Source: an uncultured Ruminococcus sp. (lineage in GTDB: Bacteria > Bacillota > Clostridia > Oscillospirales > Ruminococcaceae). From it: 27,728 nucleotides of DNA. How positions within the stretch are numbered: the stretch's first letter is position 1; each line of letters opens with the position of its first letter. Location: assembly GCA_900319195.1 (NCBI GenBank), contig ONNL01000006.1:1-27728 (forward strand), in the 5' to 3' direction. A program made the translations under genes and the position numbers. Shown in pieces: positions 7,808-15,741 of this stretch. The notes below the pieces were generated by a model that worked only from the letters and a program-made list of their open reading frames with translations, was not told the DNA's origin and made no database searches.

Positions 7808-8302
7808 TCATTTGCTCTTTTCAGAGCCTACGGCAATGGTGTATGCCGCTGCAAATGCCGCTGCTGCGGCAAATACAGTCGGGAGCATCAGCAGTACCTC
7901 GCCCGTCGATAACGCCGCAGATGATGCGTCCGATTCTATGAGATTATAAAACTGCAAAAAAGGTGCATTTATAAGCTTGTAAAGGCGGTAGAAATCGAAG
8001 TTTCCGCCTGTTGCGGAGAGCATAAGCACCACCCAGCTCACAGCCGCAGGGAGCGTCACAATTATCACTATCCCGACAGCCTCGGCAACCGAATTTCTCT
8101 TGCCCTCGGCACGCTCCAGCCGACAGTCCTCACGGGCAGTCTTTACGGCAAGATTTATCATCATACAGATGAGCACTCCAGCCGTGCAGATAAGGCTGAC
8201 AAGTCGCAGGAAAATGTCCGACGAAGCAGCAAAGGGAATGCTGACAAACAGACTGAGGAAGTCCGCCGCTATTACGGTCAAAAATGCTTTCAGATATTTC
8301 AT
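7808..8302 (-). CDS. Small four-TM membrane protein, unknown function
   Basis: A 164-residue hydrophobic protein with probable membrane helices at about 5-25, 30-52, 72-96 and 133-156. A charged cytoplasmic loop lies between helices 2 and 3 (KTAREDCRLERAEGKR). The region between helices 3 and 4 (NFDFYRLYKLINAPFLQFYN) is aromatic. I do not recognise a family. An AAGGA ribosome site lies eight bases before the ATG. It follows the zinc-transport operon by 162 bp on the same strand, with no clear terminator between, so it might be transcribed with it. It could also be independent, as no conserved metal ligands are seen. The bases 7666-7807 downstream hold only the promoter of the next cluster. 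Confidence 0.72.
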   Translation of the reverse strand: MKYLKAFLTVIAADFLSLFVSIPFAASSDIFLRLVSLICTAGVLICMMINLAVKTAREDCRLERAEGKRNSVAEAVGIVIIVTLPAAVSWVVLMLSATGGNFDFYRLYKLINAPFLQFYNLIESDASSAALSTGEVLLMLPTVFAAAAAFAAAYTIAVGSEKSK

Positions 8303-8422
8303 ATCAATGTTCCTTTTTTATTTCATGATACCGACATCGCTCTCCGCCGAATATCTCACTGTTTTCGTGTAATAATAAATGTGTCCTCAACAACTAAAAA
8401 ATATCACACGGAGGTGAGATAT

Positions 8423-8524
8423 ATGGAGGATGATGTCAAAATATATACGCCGAAAAGCTCGCTCTCAGGCTCTGCTGCGTCCCCTGAGGGCTCTGCCGAG
8501 AAGCGAGGCACCGAGGAAAAATAA
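8423..8524 (+). CDS. Possible 33-residue ORF with a perfect ribosome site, antisense to the znuB end
   Basis: ATG at 8423 is preceded by GGAGGTGA at 8410-8417, a full eight-base match to the 16S anti-Shine-Dalgarno, at proper spacing. The peptide is hydrophilic (MEDDVKIYTPKSSLSGSAAS, then PEGSAEKRGTEEK). From 8465 on it overlaps the 3' end of znuB on the other strand. A weak TAATAAT -10-like box lies about 45 bp upstream. It may be a real small protein, or the 5' stub of a gene whose body was lost when the zinc operon was joined here. The ribosome site is the only solid evidence. Confidence 0.35.
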   Translation: MEDDVKIYTPKSSLSGSAASPEGSAEKRGTEEK

Positions 8525-9304
8525 TACATTCACTATAACTATGCTCGCGCCGGGAGCTGTATTGAAAATGAGTGAAATGAACATTCCGAAGAGGAAGCTT
8601 ATTACAGATACCGCTCCCGACACGAAAACTACTCCCTTGAAGCTCGTGCACACGCGCATTGCGGTCAGTGTGGGGATAACGATAAGGCTCGAGATGAGCA
8701 GTGAGCCCATCATCATCATTCCAAGCACTACCGTGACCGAGGTGAGTACAGCAAAAATCATGTTGTACACCGCAGGTCTTACGCCTGTCGCACTTGCAAA
8801 GCTCTCGTCAAATGTAACGGAGAATATCCTGTTATACAGGAAGATGAACGCCGCTATCACTATGACCGACAGCACAACGCTGAGTATCACGTCGCTCCTG
8901 TTCATTGCAAGGATACTGCCGAAGAGGTAGTGGCTGACATCATTCGTAATGCCTGCCTTCGAGGAGACAAGTATACCTATCGAGAGGGCAGTCGTCGAGA
9001 AGAGCGCAATTGCCGAATCTCCGCTGATACTGCTGCTCTCGCTGAGTCTGAGCAATATGAATGCGGCTATTATTACAACGGGGAGCGCTACCTTCAGCGG
9101 TGCAAGATTCATTACAGCCGCAACTGAAAGCGCTCCGTAGCCTATGTGCGAAAGTCCGTCACCTATCATCGAATAGCGCTTCAATACGAGCGTTACTCCG
9201 AGCAGCGACGAGCATATCGTGACGGCGACTCCGCCTATAAGTGCAGGAAGAAGTATCGCCATGAAGAAATCGTGTGTGAACATTATTCTGATATTTTCAG
9301 CCAT
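8465..9304 (-). CDS. znuB: Zinc/manganese ABC transporter permease (ZnuB family)
   Basis: Membrane subunit of an ABC-3 family metal importer that works with ZnuC and ZnuA. It is 279 residues with about eight hydrophobic helices. Family text is clear: LPALIGGVAVTICSSLLGV near the start, LKRYSMIGDGLSHIGYGA (the conserved cytoplasmic coupling region), FDESFASATGV, and SLLISSLIVIPTLTA. Only 3 bp separate the start from the stop of znuC, so the two are co-translated. Its last 60 bases overlap a possible small ORF on the other strand. Substrate assignment to zinc rests on the His-rich binding protein and the Fur-family regulator in the same operon. Confidence 0.93.
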   Translation of the reverse strand: MAENIRIMFTHDFFMAILLPALIGGVAVTICSSLLGVTLVLKRYSMIGDGLSHIGYGALSVAAVMNLAPLKVALPVVIIAAFILLRLSESSSISGDSAIALFSTTALSIGILVSSKAGITNDVSHYLFGSILAMNRSDVILSVVLSVIVIAAFIFLYNRIFSVTFDESFASATGVRPAVYNMIFAVLTSVTVVLGMMMMGSLLISSLIVIPTLTAMRVCTSFKGVVFVSGAVSVISFLFGMFISLIFNTAPGASIVIVNVLFFLGASLLGRALRGRSRA

Positions 9305-9307
9305 TAC

Positions 9308-10012
9308 TCAGTCTCCTAAAAATTTACTCTTTATGTGCGAGCACGCATAGTCATGCGGAGTTCCGAAAAAGCTCTCGCTCCTGCTGCAAAGACACAGCAC
9401 CTTGTTCGCTTCGTCAAGCGATTTCACAACGTCATGCGACACCATGATTATCGTCATCTTGTCCTTCTCGTTGAGTTCCTTTATGATACCGTACATCTCC
9501 TCTGTCGCAGCCGCGTCGAGCGCCGCAACAGGCTCGTCGAGCAGCAGCATCTTCTTCGCCGCACACATCGCTCTCGCAAGGAACATTCTCTGCTGCTGTC
9601 CGCCCGAAAGCTCGCGGCAGCCGCGCTGTGCAAGGTCAGCTATGCCGAGGCGCTCCATTGCCTGAATCGCTATTTTCTTCTCGGCAGCCGAGTAGAATGG
9701 TCTGTAGCCGCGCCGTCCGAGACAGCCCGAGAGCACGACCTCATTTACCGTCGCAGGAAACCCCTTCTGAAGATTGGTATGCTGCGGCAGATAGCCGATG
9801 TCGGTCTGTTTCAGACCGCCGCCCATAATTATTTTTCCGCTGTCCGCACTCTTTATTCCGAGCAGACATTTTATAAGCGTGCTCTTGCCCGAGCCGTTTT
9901 CACCGAGTATACATAGGTAGTCGCCCTCGTTTATCGAGAATGAAAGTCCCTCAATAACGTTTACACCGTCATAGCTCGCGGTCAGAGCGCTGCATTCAAG
10001 TATCTTTCCCAT
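9308..10012 (-). CDS. znuC: Zinc ABC transporter ATP-binding protein
   Basis: ATPase subunit of the zinc importer, 234 residues. Walker A is LGENGSGKST, the Q-loop region is GYLPQHTNL, the ABC signature is LSGGQQQRMFLARA, Walker B is KKMLLLDEP, and the H-loop is MVSHDV. All ATP-hydrolysis residues are present. The start chosen is the ATG that gives MGKILECSAL, with AGGGAG seven bases upstream. It overlaps the end of znuA by 17 bp. A longer in-frame reading to 10093 runs entirely inside znuA and is rejected. It acts with znuB directly downstream. Confidence 0.94.
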   Translation of the reverse strand: MGKILECSALTASYDGVNVIEGLSFSINEGDYLCILGENGSGKSTLIKCLLGIKSADSGKIIMGGGLKQTDIGYLPQHTNLQKGFPATVNEVVLSGCLGRRGYRPFYSAAEKKIAIQAMERLGIADLAQRGCRELSGGQQQRMFLARAMCAAKKMLLLDEPVAALDAAATEEMYGIIKELNEKDKMTIIMVSHDVVKSLDEANKVLCLCSRSESFFGTPHDYACSHIKSKFLGD

Positions 10013-11015
10013 TCCTGTGCTCCCTCTCCGTTTCATAGTATTTCCCGAATTCCTCACCGAGATTTTCAAGGTTTCTCCGCATAAGCTCCACATAGGTCAC
10101 TCCGTCCTCAAAGTCCTTCCTCGTGACGTTGTGGCACTGATAAAGCGGCAGTATCTTCACTCCCGTTGCGTCACTCAGCTTCTGTGCGAGCTTGACCTGC
10201 GACATATCAAGGTAGTAGACGACATTCACTCCGTTTTTCTCTATCGCGTCCATGAGGAATGCCATTGTATAGACCGATGGCTCAGATTCCGATGAACAGC
10301 CACTGAACGCTGCATAGTACATAAGGTGATAATCGTTTGCAAGATAGCGGAACGGGAAACGGTCTGCAACTATCATCAGGTTCTTTGCGGAGAGCGTCGT
10401 CATAGTTGTAAAGTCCTCGTCAAGCTGTGTGAGCTCGTCCTCATACGGCTCCGCATTTGCGCCGTATACAGCAGAATTCTCGGGATATATCTCCGAGAGC
10501 GCATTTGCTATCCCCTCAACACAGAGCTTCGCATTTTTCGGGGAGGTCCATATATGCTCGTCGTACTCTGCATTGTCCTCGTGGTCATGCTCGTCGTGGT
10601 CGTGCTCGTCGTCATGGTGGTGCTCATGACCGTCGGGAGAAGCTCCCTCGACTTCCTCCTCTTCGAGCGGCTCAACGTAGTCAAAAAGGCGGATTATCTC
10701 CATGCCGTCGGTATCTATCGAGTCGAGGATATTGTCCACCCAGACCTCGCCCTCACCGCCGATATAGACGAAAACGTCACAATTCTGTATCGCGGCAATG
10801 TCCATAGGGCTCGGCTCATAGGAGTGCGCCTCCGCGCCTGCATCGAGAAGCATGGTGATGTCAGCGGAATCGCCTGCGACTGCTCTTGCGAAGTCATAAG
10901 GCGGAAAGCTTGTGGTGACGATAGAAATGCGGTCGGAGCTCTTGCGCGGAGCACAGCCGCACAGCACAGCTAACGATATCGCAAGTGCTGTGAGGACGCT
11001 CATTATTCTCCTCAT
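9996..11015 (-). CDS. znuA: Zinc-binding lipoprotein of the ABC transporter
   Basis: Substrate-binding lipoprotein of cluster A-I (ZnuA/AdcA type), 339 residues. The signal peptide ends at the lipobox AVLCGC. Metal-site text includes EAHSYEPSP (first histidine) and DEHIWTSPKNA (second). A His/Asp-rich loop, with GHEHHHDDEHDHDEHDHED between residues about 128 and 146, is the hallmark of zinc rather than manganese binders. At the position where many family members have a third histidine (HxxFxYLA) this protein reads ADRFPFRYLA. I think this is a clade variant rather than a defect. It overlaps zur by four bases at its start and znuC by 17 bases at its end, which means tight operon coupling. Confidence 0.94.
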   Translation of the reverse strand: MRRIMSVLTALAISLAVLCGCAPRKSSDRISIVTTSFPPYDFARAVAGDSADITMLLDAGAEAHSYEPSPMDIAAIQNCDVFVYIGGEGEVWVDNILDSIDTDGMEIIRLFDYVEPLEEEEVEGASPDGHEHHHDDEHDHDEHDHEDNAEYDEHIWTSPKNAKLCVEGIANALSEIYPENSAVYGANAEPYEDELTQLDEDFTTMTTLSAKNLMIVADRFPFRYLANDYHLMYYAAFSGCSSESEPSVYTMAFLMDAIEKNGVNVVYYLDMSQVKLAQKLSDATGVKILPLYQCHNVTRKDFEDGVTYVELMRRNLENLGEEFGKYYETEREHRNGKDT

Positions 11016-11422
11016 TCCTGCACCGCCCCTTCGCAGTCCGCACAGAGCCCGTAGAATACGGTCTTGGACGGGTCAACTCTGAATCCGTGGTGCTCATAGA
11101 TATGGTCCCCGAGACCTGAGAGGTGGTCGCAGGTCAGGTGGATAAGCTTGCCGCAGCGTGTACATTTGAGGTGGAAATGCCTGTGGCAGTCGTTTTCGGA
11201 GTCGATATACTGATAGCAGGCTCCTGTTTTTTCGTCGATGATATATTTGCGGACGATTCCCTGCTCGACGAGCTTATCGAGCTGGCGGTAGATCGTAGCC
11301 GTGCCGACGTTTATGCCCTCGTTCACGAAACAGCTGTTGATCTTCTGGACGTTCATATGCTGCTCCTTGTTTTCGATAAGGTATTCGAGCAGTTTTTCCC
11401 TTTGCTTTGTATTATATCCCAA
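11012..11422 (-). CDS. zur: Fur-family regulator, probable zinc uptake regulator
   Basis: Fur-family repressor of about 136 residues. The N-terminal winged helix is YNTKQREKLLEYL to NVGTATIYRQLDKLVEQGIV. The dimerisation part has HRHFHLKCTRCGKLIHL and FYGLCADC, two CxxC pairs for a structural zinc. Position at the head of znuACB and the His-rich partner argue for Zur, but Fur or PerR specificity cannot be read from sequence alone. The start is uncertain. The TTG at 11422 has GGAG eight bases upstream and yields the family-typical MGYNTKQR. The in-frame GTG at 11431 directly abuts that ribosome site, which would then be unusable. A Fur-type box lies at the transcription start, so autoregulation is likely. 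Confidence 0.88.
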   Translation of the reverse strand: MGYNTKQREKLLEYLIENKEQHMNVQKINSCFVNEGINVGTATIYRQLDKLVEQGIVRKYIIDEKTGACYQYIDSENDCHRHFHLKCTRCGKLIHLTCDHLSGLGDHIYEHHGFRVDPSKTVFYGLCADCEGAVQE

Positions 11423-11440
11423 GATGGTCACTCCATAAAT

Positions 11441-11461
11441 TGATAATGATTTTCATTTTCA
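11441..11461 (-). promoter_or_regulatory. Fur/Zur-type operator
   Basis: TGATAATGATTTTCATTTTCA contains a 7-1-7 inverted repeat (TGATAAT-G-ATTTTCA, one mismatch) and matches about 16 of 19 bases of the classic Fur box. It begins two bases past the -10 box, so a bound repressor would block the start of the zur-znuACB transcript. Confidence 0.75.
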
Positions 11462-11462
11462 G

Positions 11463-11491
11463 ATTATAACATACAATCATAGTTTTGTCAA
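11463..11491 (-). promoter_or_regulatory. Promoter of zur-znuACB
   Basis: On the minus strand TTGACA, 17-bp spacer, TATAAT: a perfect sigma-A promoter, held in check by the adjacent Fur-type box. Confidence 0.9.
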
Positions 11492-11495
11492 GAGC

Positions 11496-11524
11496 AAAAA
11501 GACCGCCCGATAAAACGGACGGTC
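11496..11524 (-). terminator. Terminator of the galK-GH5 operon
   Basis: GACCGCCCG / CGGACGGTC, 9-bp arms with one mismatch and a 6-nt loop, followed on the minus strand by TTTTT. It ends four bases from the -35 box of the zur promoter, so it insulates the two operons. Confidence 0.85.
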
Positions 11525-11530
11525 TCACTC

Positions 11531-12694
11531 TTATTTATTCTTCGCAGACATTATCATGGCCAGAAGCTCCTTATCCGAGAACTCACAATTTACTCGGTCA
11601 TAAAAGCCCTTCTTCTTTGAATCGTCCCATGTATCCCACAACACAGGACACATTTTCCGCTCACGTGCCGCCTCAGCTACCGCCGAAAGATACCTCCGCA
11701 CGTCCTCCATATCCTTGTTTCCCGTTGCCACTCCGTATTCACCGATGATAACAGGGACGCCATTATCAACGAAACGCTCCTTCACCATGTCCATGTACTT
11801 CTTCAGCTCGGCATAGTCAGCGTCCGTGCCCCATGTTTTCTTCGCCTTGCCCCAATCCGCGTCCTCTTCGAGAATGCAGAACGTCGAGGGAGTGTAATAA
11901 TGCACAGATACCGCACAGCGCTTTTCAGGGTCATTCGGCACCTTGAACTCCTCATCACAGGTGAGCGTAATGTCCGTAGCATAGCCTGCTATCAGCAAGT
12001 GACGCTTCACATTATTGCCGCCCGAGCCGCGCACAAGGTCCACAAACTCCTGATTTATCTCGTTGAGATAGCCGTAAGCCTCAGCCTTGCCGTCAGACGA
12101 GCCGCTCCACTGATTCCACACATCATCCCAGCAGCCCTCCTCATTGAGCGACTCGAATATGAGCTTATCGCCAAATCCGCCGAACTCCTTGCAGAGCTGA
12201 GTCCAGATGGTCTTGTATTTTTTCATGCACTCGTCATGGTCGGTCGGGAAGCCTGTCCACCAGCCGCCGTCCCAGTGAATGTTCATAATGACGTACATAC
12301 CGTCGTCTATCGCCCAGCCGACGACCTCCTTGACGCGCTTGACATAGTCCTTTGAGAGCGTGTACTTGCCGTCGTCCGACATCATATTCGACCACGCAAC
12401 AGGCACTCTCAGCACGCCGAAGCCTGCGTCAGCCATGCCCTTTATGCACTCCTTTGTGATGACACAGCTTCCCCAGCCTTTCTCATAATTCTCAACGCTT
12501 GAGGAATTTATCCAGTCACCGCACGATTCAAACGTATTTCCGAGGTTTATTCCGACGCCCATTTCGTTGACCACCTCCATTGTCGATATATCGCGCATTC
12601 CAGTGGTTTTCTGCTTTTTACTGCCGCACCCTGCCATGCACGTCATCACTGTCGCACACGCAGCCGCAGCTGCAATTATCCTTTTAAATATCAT
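11531..12694 (-). CDS. GH5 family cellulase-type glycoside hydrolase, lipoprotein
   Basis: Cell-surface endo-beta-glucanase-type enzyme of 387 residues. Signal peptide with lipobox MAGC (Cys23). The catalytic domain fills the rest, with no carbohydrate-binding module or dockerin. Family GH5 signatures: GVGINLGNTFE near 46, the RVPVAW motif near 96, NIHWDGGWW near 138, the acid/base glutamate 185 in FESLNEEG, HYYTP near 265, and the nucleophile glutamate 319 in IIGEYG. The GINLGNTFE start suggests subfamily GH5_4 (endoglucanase, xyloglucanase or mixed-linkage glucanase), but substrate cannot be fixed from sequence. AAGGAG lies ahead of the ATG. It follows galK by 22 bp and shares its promoter. 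Membrane tethering of a single-domain enzyme fits digestion of soluble oligosaccharides at the cell rather than crystalline cellulose. Confidence 0.9.
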   Translation of the reverse strand: MIFKRIIAAAAACATVMTCMAGCGSKKQKTTGMRDISTMEVVNEMGVGINLGNTFESCGDWINSSSVENYEKGWGSCVITKECIKGMADAGFGVLRVPVAWSNMMSDDGKYTLSKDYVKRVKEVVGWAIDDGMYVIMNIHWDGGWWTGFPTDHDECMKKYKTIWTQLCKEFGGFGDKLIFESLNEEGCWDDVWNQWSGSSDGKAEAYGYLNEINQEFVDLVRGSGGNNVKRHLLIAGYATDITLTCDEEFKVPNDPEKRCAVSVHYYTPSTFCILEEDADWGKAKKTWGTDADYAELKKYMDMVKERFVDNGVPVIIGEYGVATGNKDMEDVRRYLSAVAEAARERKMCPVLWDTWDDSKKKGFYDRVNCEFSDKELLAMIMSAKNK

Positions 12695-12716
12695 TTCTAA
12701 CTCCTTTTAAATTTTT

Positions 12717-14006
12717 TCAGCCTATGGTTATTTCTGTGCCGCCATCCGACCTGACTGCGAGGATATGACAGCTCCCCTCACCGAAAACTCTGTTCATCTG
12801 AGCTAAATATTCCTGTGCGAGATATTTCGGGACAAATGCCTGTATCGTCCCTGCAAAGCCGCCGCCGTGAACTCTTGCCGCTCCGCAGTCTGAGAGGAAA
12901 TGCCTGCTGAGCATGAGTGCGAGTGTTATCCCCTGTGTTTCGGGATGTGAGGGTGAATATAGGTTCTGGAGAAGCTCCGCGGACGCCTCCCCCGACTCCC
13001 TCACAAGTCTGAAGAATTCCTCTGTATCGCCTATTTTAAGCGTGTCCGCCTCTGCCTTCGCCCGAGCGTTCTCACTGAAAAAGTGTGCCGCGCGAAGTAT
13101 CTCCCTGTCGGTGCACTTCTCTCTGAGCTCAGGTATCTTCTCGTAAAATTCGTCCTCGTCCACCTGACGCAGAACCTGTGCTCCGAACATTGACGCAACG
13201 TGCTTCATCTCCGTCGGGATAGCCGAATAATCGTCTGTGAGGTCGGCATGACTGCCCTTCGTATCGGTTATGCACAGCGAATAGCCTGCACTGTCAAAAT
13301 CGAACTGCACGTAGTCGATAACGGGCTCAGAGGGATTTTCAAAGTCAATATAGACAAAGCCGCCCACCGAGCTGACCATCTGGTCCATGAGTCCGCTCGC
13401 CTTGCCGAAATAGCTGTTTTCCGCGTACTGTCCGAACCTTGCTATCTCGACTGCTCCCACGCTTCCGCCGCAGAAAAGCCTGTCGAGGATAGTCCCCACG
13501 AGCACCTCGAATGCCGCCGAGGAGGAAAGTCCGCTTCCGCTGAGGACATCTGAGGTAGTGTAGGCATCAAAGCCGTGTATATCCTCGCCTCTCTCCTTGA
13601 ATTTTGCCGCAATACCGCGTATCATAGCTCCTGCGTGACCCTTTTCCTCGGGGACAGCCTCGAGTGACGAGAGGTCTATCTCGTCCGCCTTGTGTCCCTC
13701 GGACTTTATGCGTATCACGTCGTCATCATTGACCGCAGTTACCGCGATAACATCAAGGTTTACCGCCGCCGCAATTACACAGCCGTTCTGATGGTCGGTG
13801 TGGTTTCCGCCGACCTCGGAGCGTCCGGGAGCGGAAAAAATACGTATCTCCGAATGCTCGGGATACATTCTTGAGAAGTTCTCAACAGCGCTTATGTACC
13901 TCGCCCTCTGCCTGAGAAGCTCAGTCTCCGAGGTGCCATAGAGCTCCCTGAGTCTGCCGTCGAGCAGTCCGCCCGAAAGACTGCTCACAAATTCATTTAC
14001 ATTCAT
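12717..14006 (-). CDS. galK: Galactokinase (GHMP kinase)
   Basis: Phosphorylates galactose at C1 to feed the Leloir pathway, in the cytoplasm. About 429 residues. It has all three GHMP motifs: SAPGRSEVGGNHTDHQNG near the N-terminus (a variant of the usual GRVNLIGEHTDY), SGSGLSSSAAFEVLVG as the phosphate-binding loop, and RVHGGGFAGTIQAF near the end. The start at 14006 has GGAG six bases upstream. Reading on to 14126 would run through the promoter. Pairing with a GH5 lipoprotein suggests the operon handles a galactose-bearing plant glycan such as xyloglucan or galactomannan oligosaccharides. No galT or galE is in the window. Substrate galactose is inferred from the family, as the variant first motif is not characterised by me. 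Confidence 0.9.
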   Translation of the reverse strand: MNVNEFVSSLSGGLLDGRLRELYGTSETELLRQRARYISAVENFSRMYPEHSEIRIFSAPGRSEVGGNHTDHQNGCVIAAAVNLDVIAVTAVNDDDVIRIKSEGHKADEIDLSSLEAVPEEKGHAGAMIRGIAAKFKERGEDIHGFDAYTTSDVLSGSGLSSSAAFEVLVGTILDRLFCGGSVGAVEIARFGQYAENSYFGKASGLMDQMVSSVGGFVYIDFENPSEPVIDYVQFDFDSAGYSLCITDTKGSHADLTDDYSAIPTEMKHVASMFGAQVLRQVDEDEFYEKIPELREKCTDREILRAAHFFSENARAKAEADTLKIGDTEEFFRLVRESGEASAELLQNLYSPSHPETQGITLALMLSRHFLSDCGAARVHGGGFAGTIQAFVPKYLAQEYLAQMNRVFGEGSCHILAVRSDGGTEITIG

Positions 14007-14049
14007 TTTAAACTCCATTCGCAGAGCATAGTCTGCACTTTTTTCTTGT

Positions 14050-14078
14050 ATTATAACATAAAAATGAAGAAATAGCAA
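14050..14078 (-). promoter_or_regulatory. Promoter of galK-GH5
   Basis: On the minus strand TTGCTA, 17-bp spacer, TATAAT, about 35 nt before the galK ribosome site. No obvious operator palindrome beside it. Confidence 0.78.
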
Positions 14079-14235
14079 GAGACGCGGAAAAAGAGTTGCG
14101 GATTCTTTTTTCTGAGCCGCGAGCACGGGGGCGGCGACACGCCGCTTATAACATATATAGATAAAATATCAAGGGACGCAGGAAATAATCATGGTCTCAT
14201 TGTATATATTTCAGATATTTTATTCTAAATGTGTA

Positions 14236-14264
14236 TTGACACGATTCCCGAAATGTTGTATTAT
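14236..14264 (+). promoter_or_regulatory. Promoter of aroB
   Basis: TTGACA, 17-bp spacer, TATTAT, with AGGAAG and the aroB ATG about 20-30 nt further on. Confidence 0.85.
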
Positions 14265-14295
14265 TAAAGTGAAATAACTTTTAGGAAGTGCTATC

Positions 14296-15402
14296 ATGAA
14301 TTTCACCTGTGAACTCAGACGCATCGTTGATGACACATACGACATACAGATAGGTCATTCCCTCATGTCAGACCTCGTTTCCGACCTCAAGGGCGGTCTG
14401 ACGGGCAAGAAAAACTTCGTTATCATTACCGATTCAAACGTTAAGCCGCTCTATGCGGACAGGATATTCGCGGATATCAATGCCGCAGGCTTCAAGGCTG
14501 CTCTTATCACCATTGAAGCAGGTGAGAAGTCCAAGACAAGAGCTGTCAAGGCGCAGATAGAGGACGAAATGCTAAGACTCGGCTACAGGCGCGACTGCGC
14601 AGTAATTGCTGTCGGCGGCGGAGTTGTTACGGATATTTCGGGCTTTGTCGCAGGCACCTTCGGTCGCGGAGTACCTTTCGTGAATTATGCAACTACGCTC
14701 CTTGCTGCCGCTGACGCTTCAATAGGCGGAAAAACTGCGGTGGATACTCCCCTTGCGACCAACCTCATCGGCATTTTCAATCAGCCGAAAAAGGTCTACA
14801 TCGACATCGACACTTGGGAGACGCTCCCGAGCCGTGAAATTTCGGGCGGTCTTGCGGAGACTATCAAGCACGGCTGTCTCGGTGACAGGGAGCTCTTTGA
14901 ATACCTTGAGAAAAACACGGACAAAATATTCTCGTGCGACCGTGAAGCCTGCGAATACATCAGCAGGCACAACTGCGAGGTCAAGTACAATGTAGTCATG
15001 CAGGACGAACGTGAGAGCGGTCTGCGTGAGGTGCTCAACCTCGGTCATACTGTTGGACGCGCTATCGAGACTGTCTCGGATTACAGGCTCCACCACGGTG
15101 AAGCAGTGGCGATAGGTCTTACCGCACAGGCGCTCCTCGGACAGACCTTCGGCTATGTCTCGGAGAGCGACGTAAACAGGCTCACTGCACTTCTCAGAAA
15201 GGCGGAGCTCCCCACGGCTATCCCCGATTATATCGACAGGGAAGCGCTCCTCCGCAAGCTCTACACCGACAAAAAGGTGCGCGACGGCAAGCTGAGATTC
15301 GTATTCCAGAAGGGCATAGGCGAGGTAGTTAAATTCGGAGAGAATAATTTCGCGCGCGAGATAAGCGAGCCCGAAATTGCCGCTGTACTTGAAAAAATGT
15401 AA
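14296..15402 (+). CDS. aroB: 3-dehydroquinate synthase
   Basis: Second step of the shikimate pathway: NAD- and metal-dependent cyclisation of DAHP to 3-dehydroquinate in the cytoplasm. The 368-residue length is normal. Seen motifs: the nucleotide loop AVGGGVVTDISGFVAGTFGR, NYATTLLAAADASIGGKTAV, GIFNQPKKV, the metal ligands in GGLAETIKHG, LNLGHTVGRAIE and HHGEAVAIG. The start has AGGAAG upstream and a consensus promoter. Other aro genes are not in the window, so the gene appears to stand alone. It is divergent from galK across a 290-bp gap that holds both promoters. It has no GATC tetramer in its whole length, in contrast with the acquired segment. Confidence 0.97.
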   Translation: MNFTCELRRIVDDTYDIQIGHSLMSDLVSDLKGGLTGKKNFVIITDSNVKPLYADRIFADINAAGFKAALITIEAGEKSKTRAVKAQIEDEMLRLGYRRDCAVIAVGGGVVTDISGFVAGTFGRGVPFVNYATTLLAAADASIGGKTAVDTPLATNLIGIFNQPKKVYIDIDTWETLPSREISGGLAETIKHGCLGDRELFEYLEKNTDKIFSCDREACEYISRHNCEVKYNVVMQDERESGLREVLNLGHTVGRAIETVSDYRLHHGEAVAIGLTAQALLGQTFGYVSESDVNRLTALLRKAELPTAIPDYIDREALLRKLYTDKKVRDGKLRFVFQKGIGEVVKFGENNFAREISEPEIAAVLEKM

Positions 15403-15470
15403 CGTAAAGCAATTATAAAAATTTCAAGTTGGTCGGGAGAGTGTGGCCCTTGGCTGCGCTTGCTTTAGTC

Positions 15471-15740
15471 TTGACAGGCTGAGGGTTTGTGGTATCATTG
15501 GCAAATGCGAACGCCACTCGGAACACATCAAATCTAATAATTATGAACACCCAAATAATTATAGCAAACGACAAAAGTTTTTGGAGTTTGCTATTTGCCG
15601 ATTGCAGGGTGCGGGTGTCCGGTGGACGCCCAACGGAAGTGCCCTTGGGGTACACCTCTGCGAAGCAGAAGCACCGACCGAGGCGACAGCCGAGACGCAA
15701 ATCCTTGATTTGCGTATCTGCAAGGCACTTTAAATCATTT
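15471..15740 (+). ncRNA. Candidate structured RNA or folded repeat between aroB and ldh
   Basis: A promoter-like TTGACA, 16-bp spacer, TATCAT (15471-15498) is followed by five close-packed hairpins: ATAGCAAAC/GTTTGCTAT (15561-15594), GGGTGTCC/GGACGCCC with one G-T pair (15613-15631), GTGCCC/GGGTAC with one G-T pair (15639-15653), TCTGC/GCAGA with GAA loop (15657-15669) and ACGCAAATC/GATTTGCGT with CTT loop (15695-15715). Direct repeats AATAATTAT sit at 15536 and 15554. Three overlapping reading frames stay open, but none has a ribosome site or family resemblance. It could be a small RNA, an ldh leader, or one copy of a dispersed folded repeat. I do not recognise a known RNA class. Confidence 0.45.
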
Positions 15741-15741
15741 T

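Noticed and set aside
10012..10093. Longer start for znuC
   Set aside because: Lies fully inside znuA, without a ribosome site. The MGKILECS start is well placed.
14007..14126. 40-residue extension of galactokinase
   Set aside because: It reads through the galK promoter and ribosome site.
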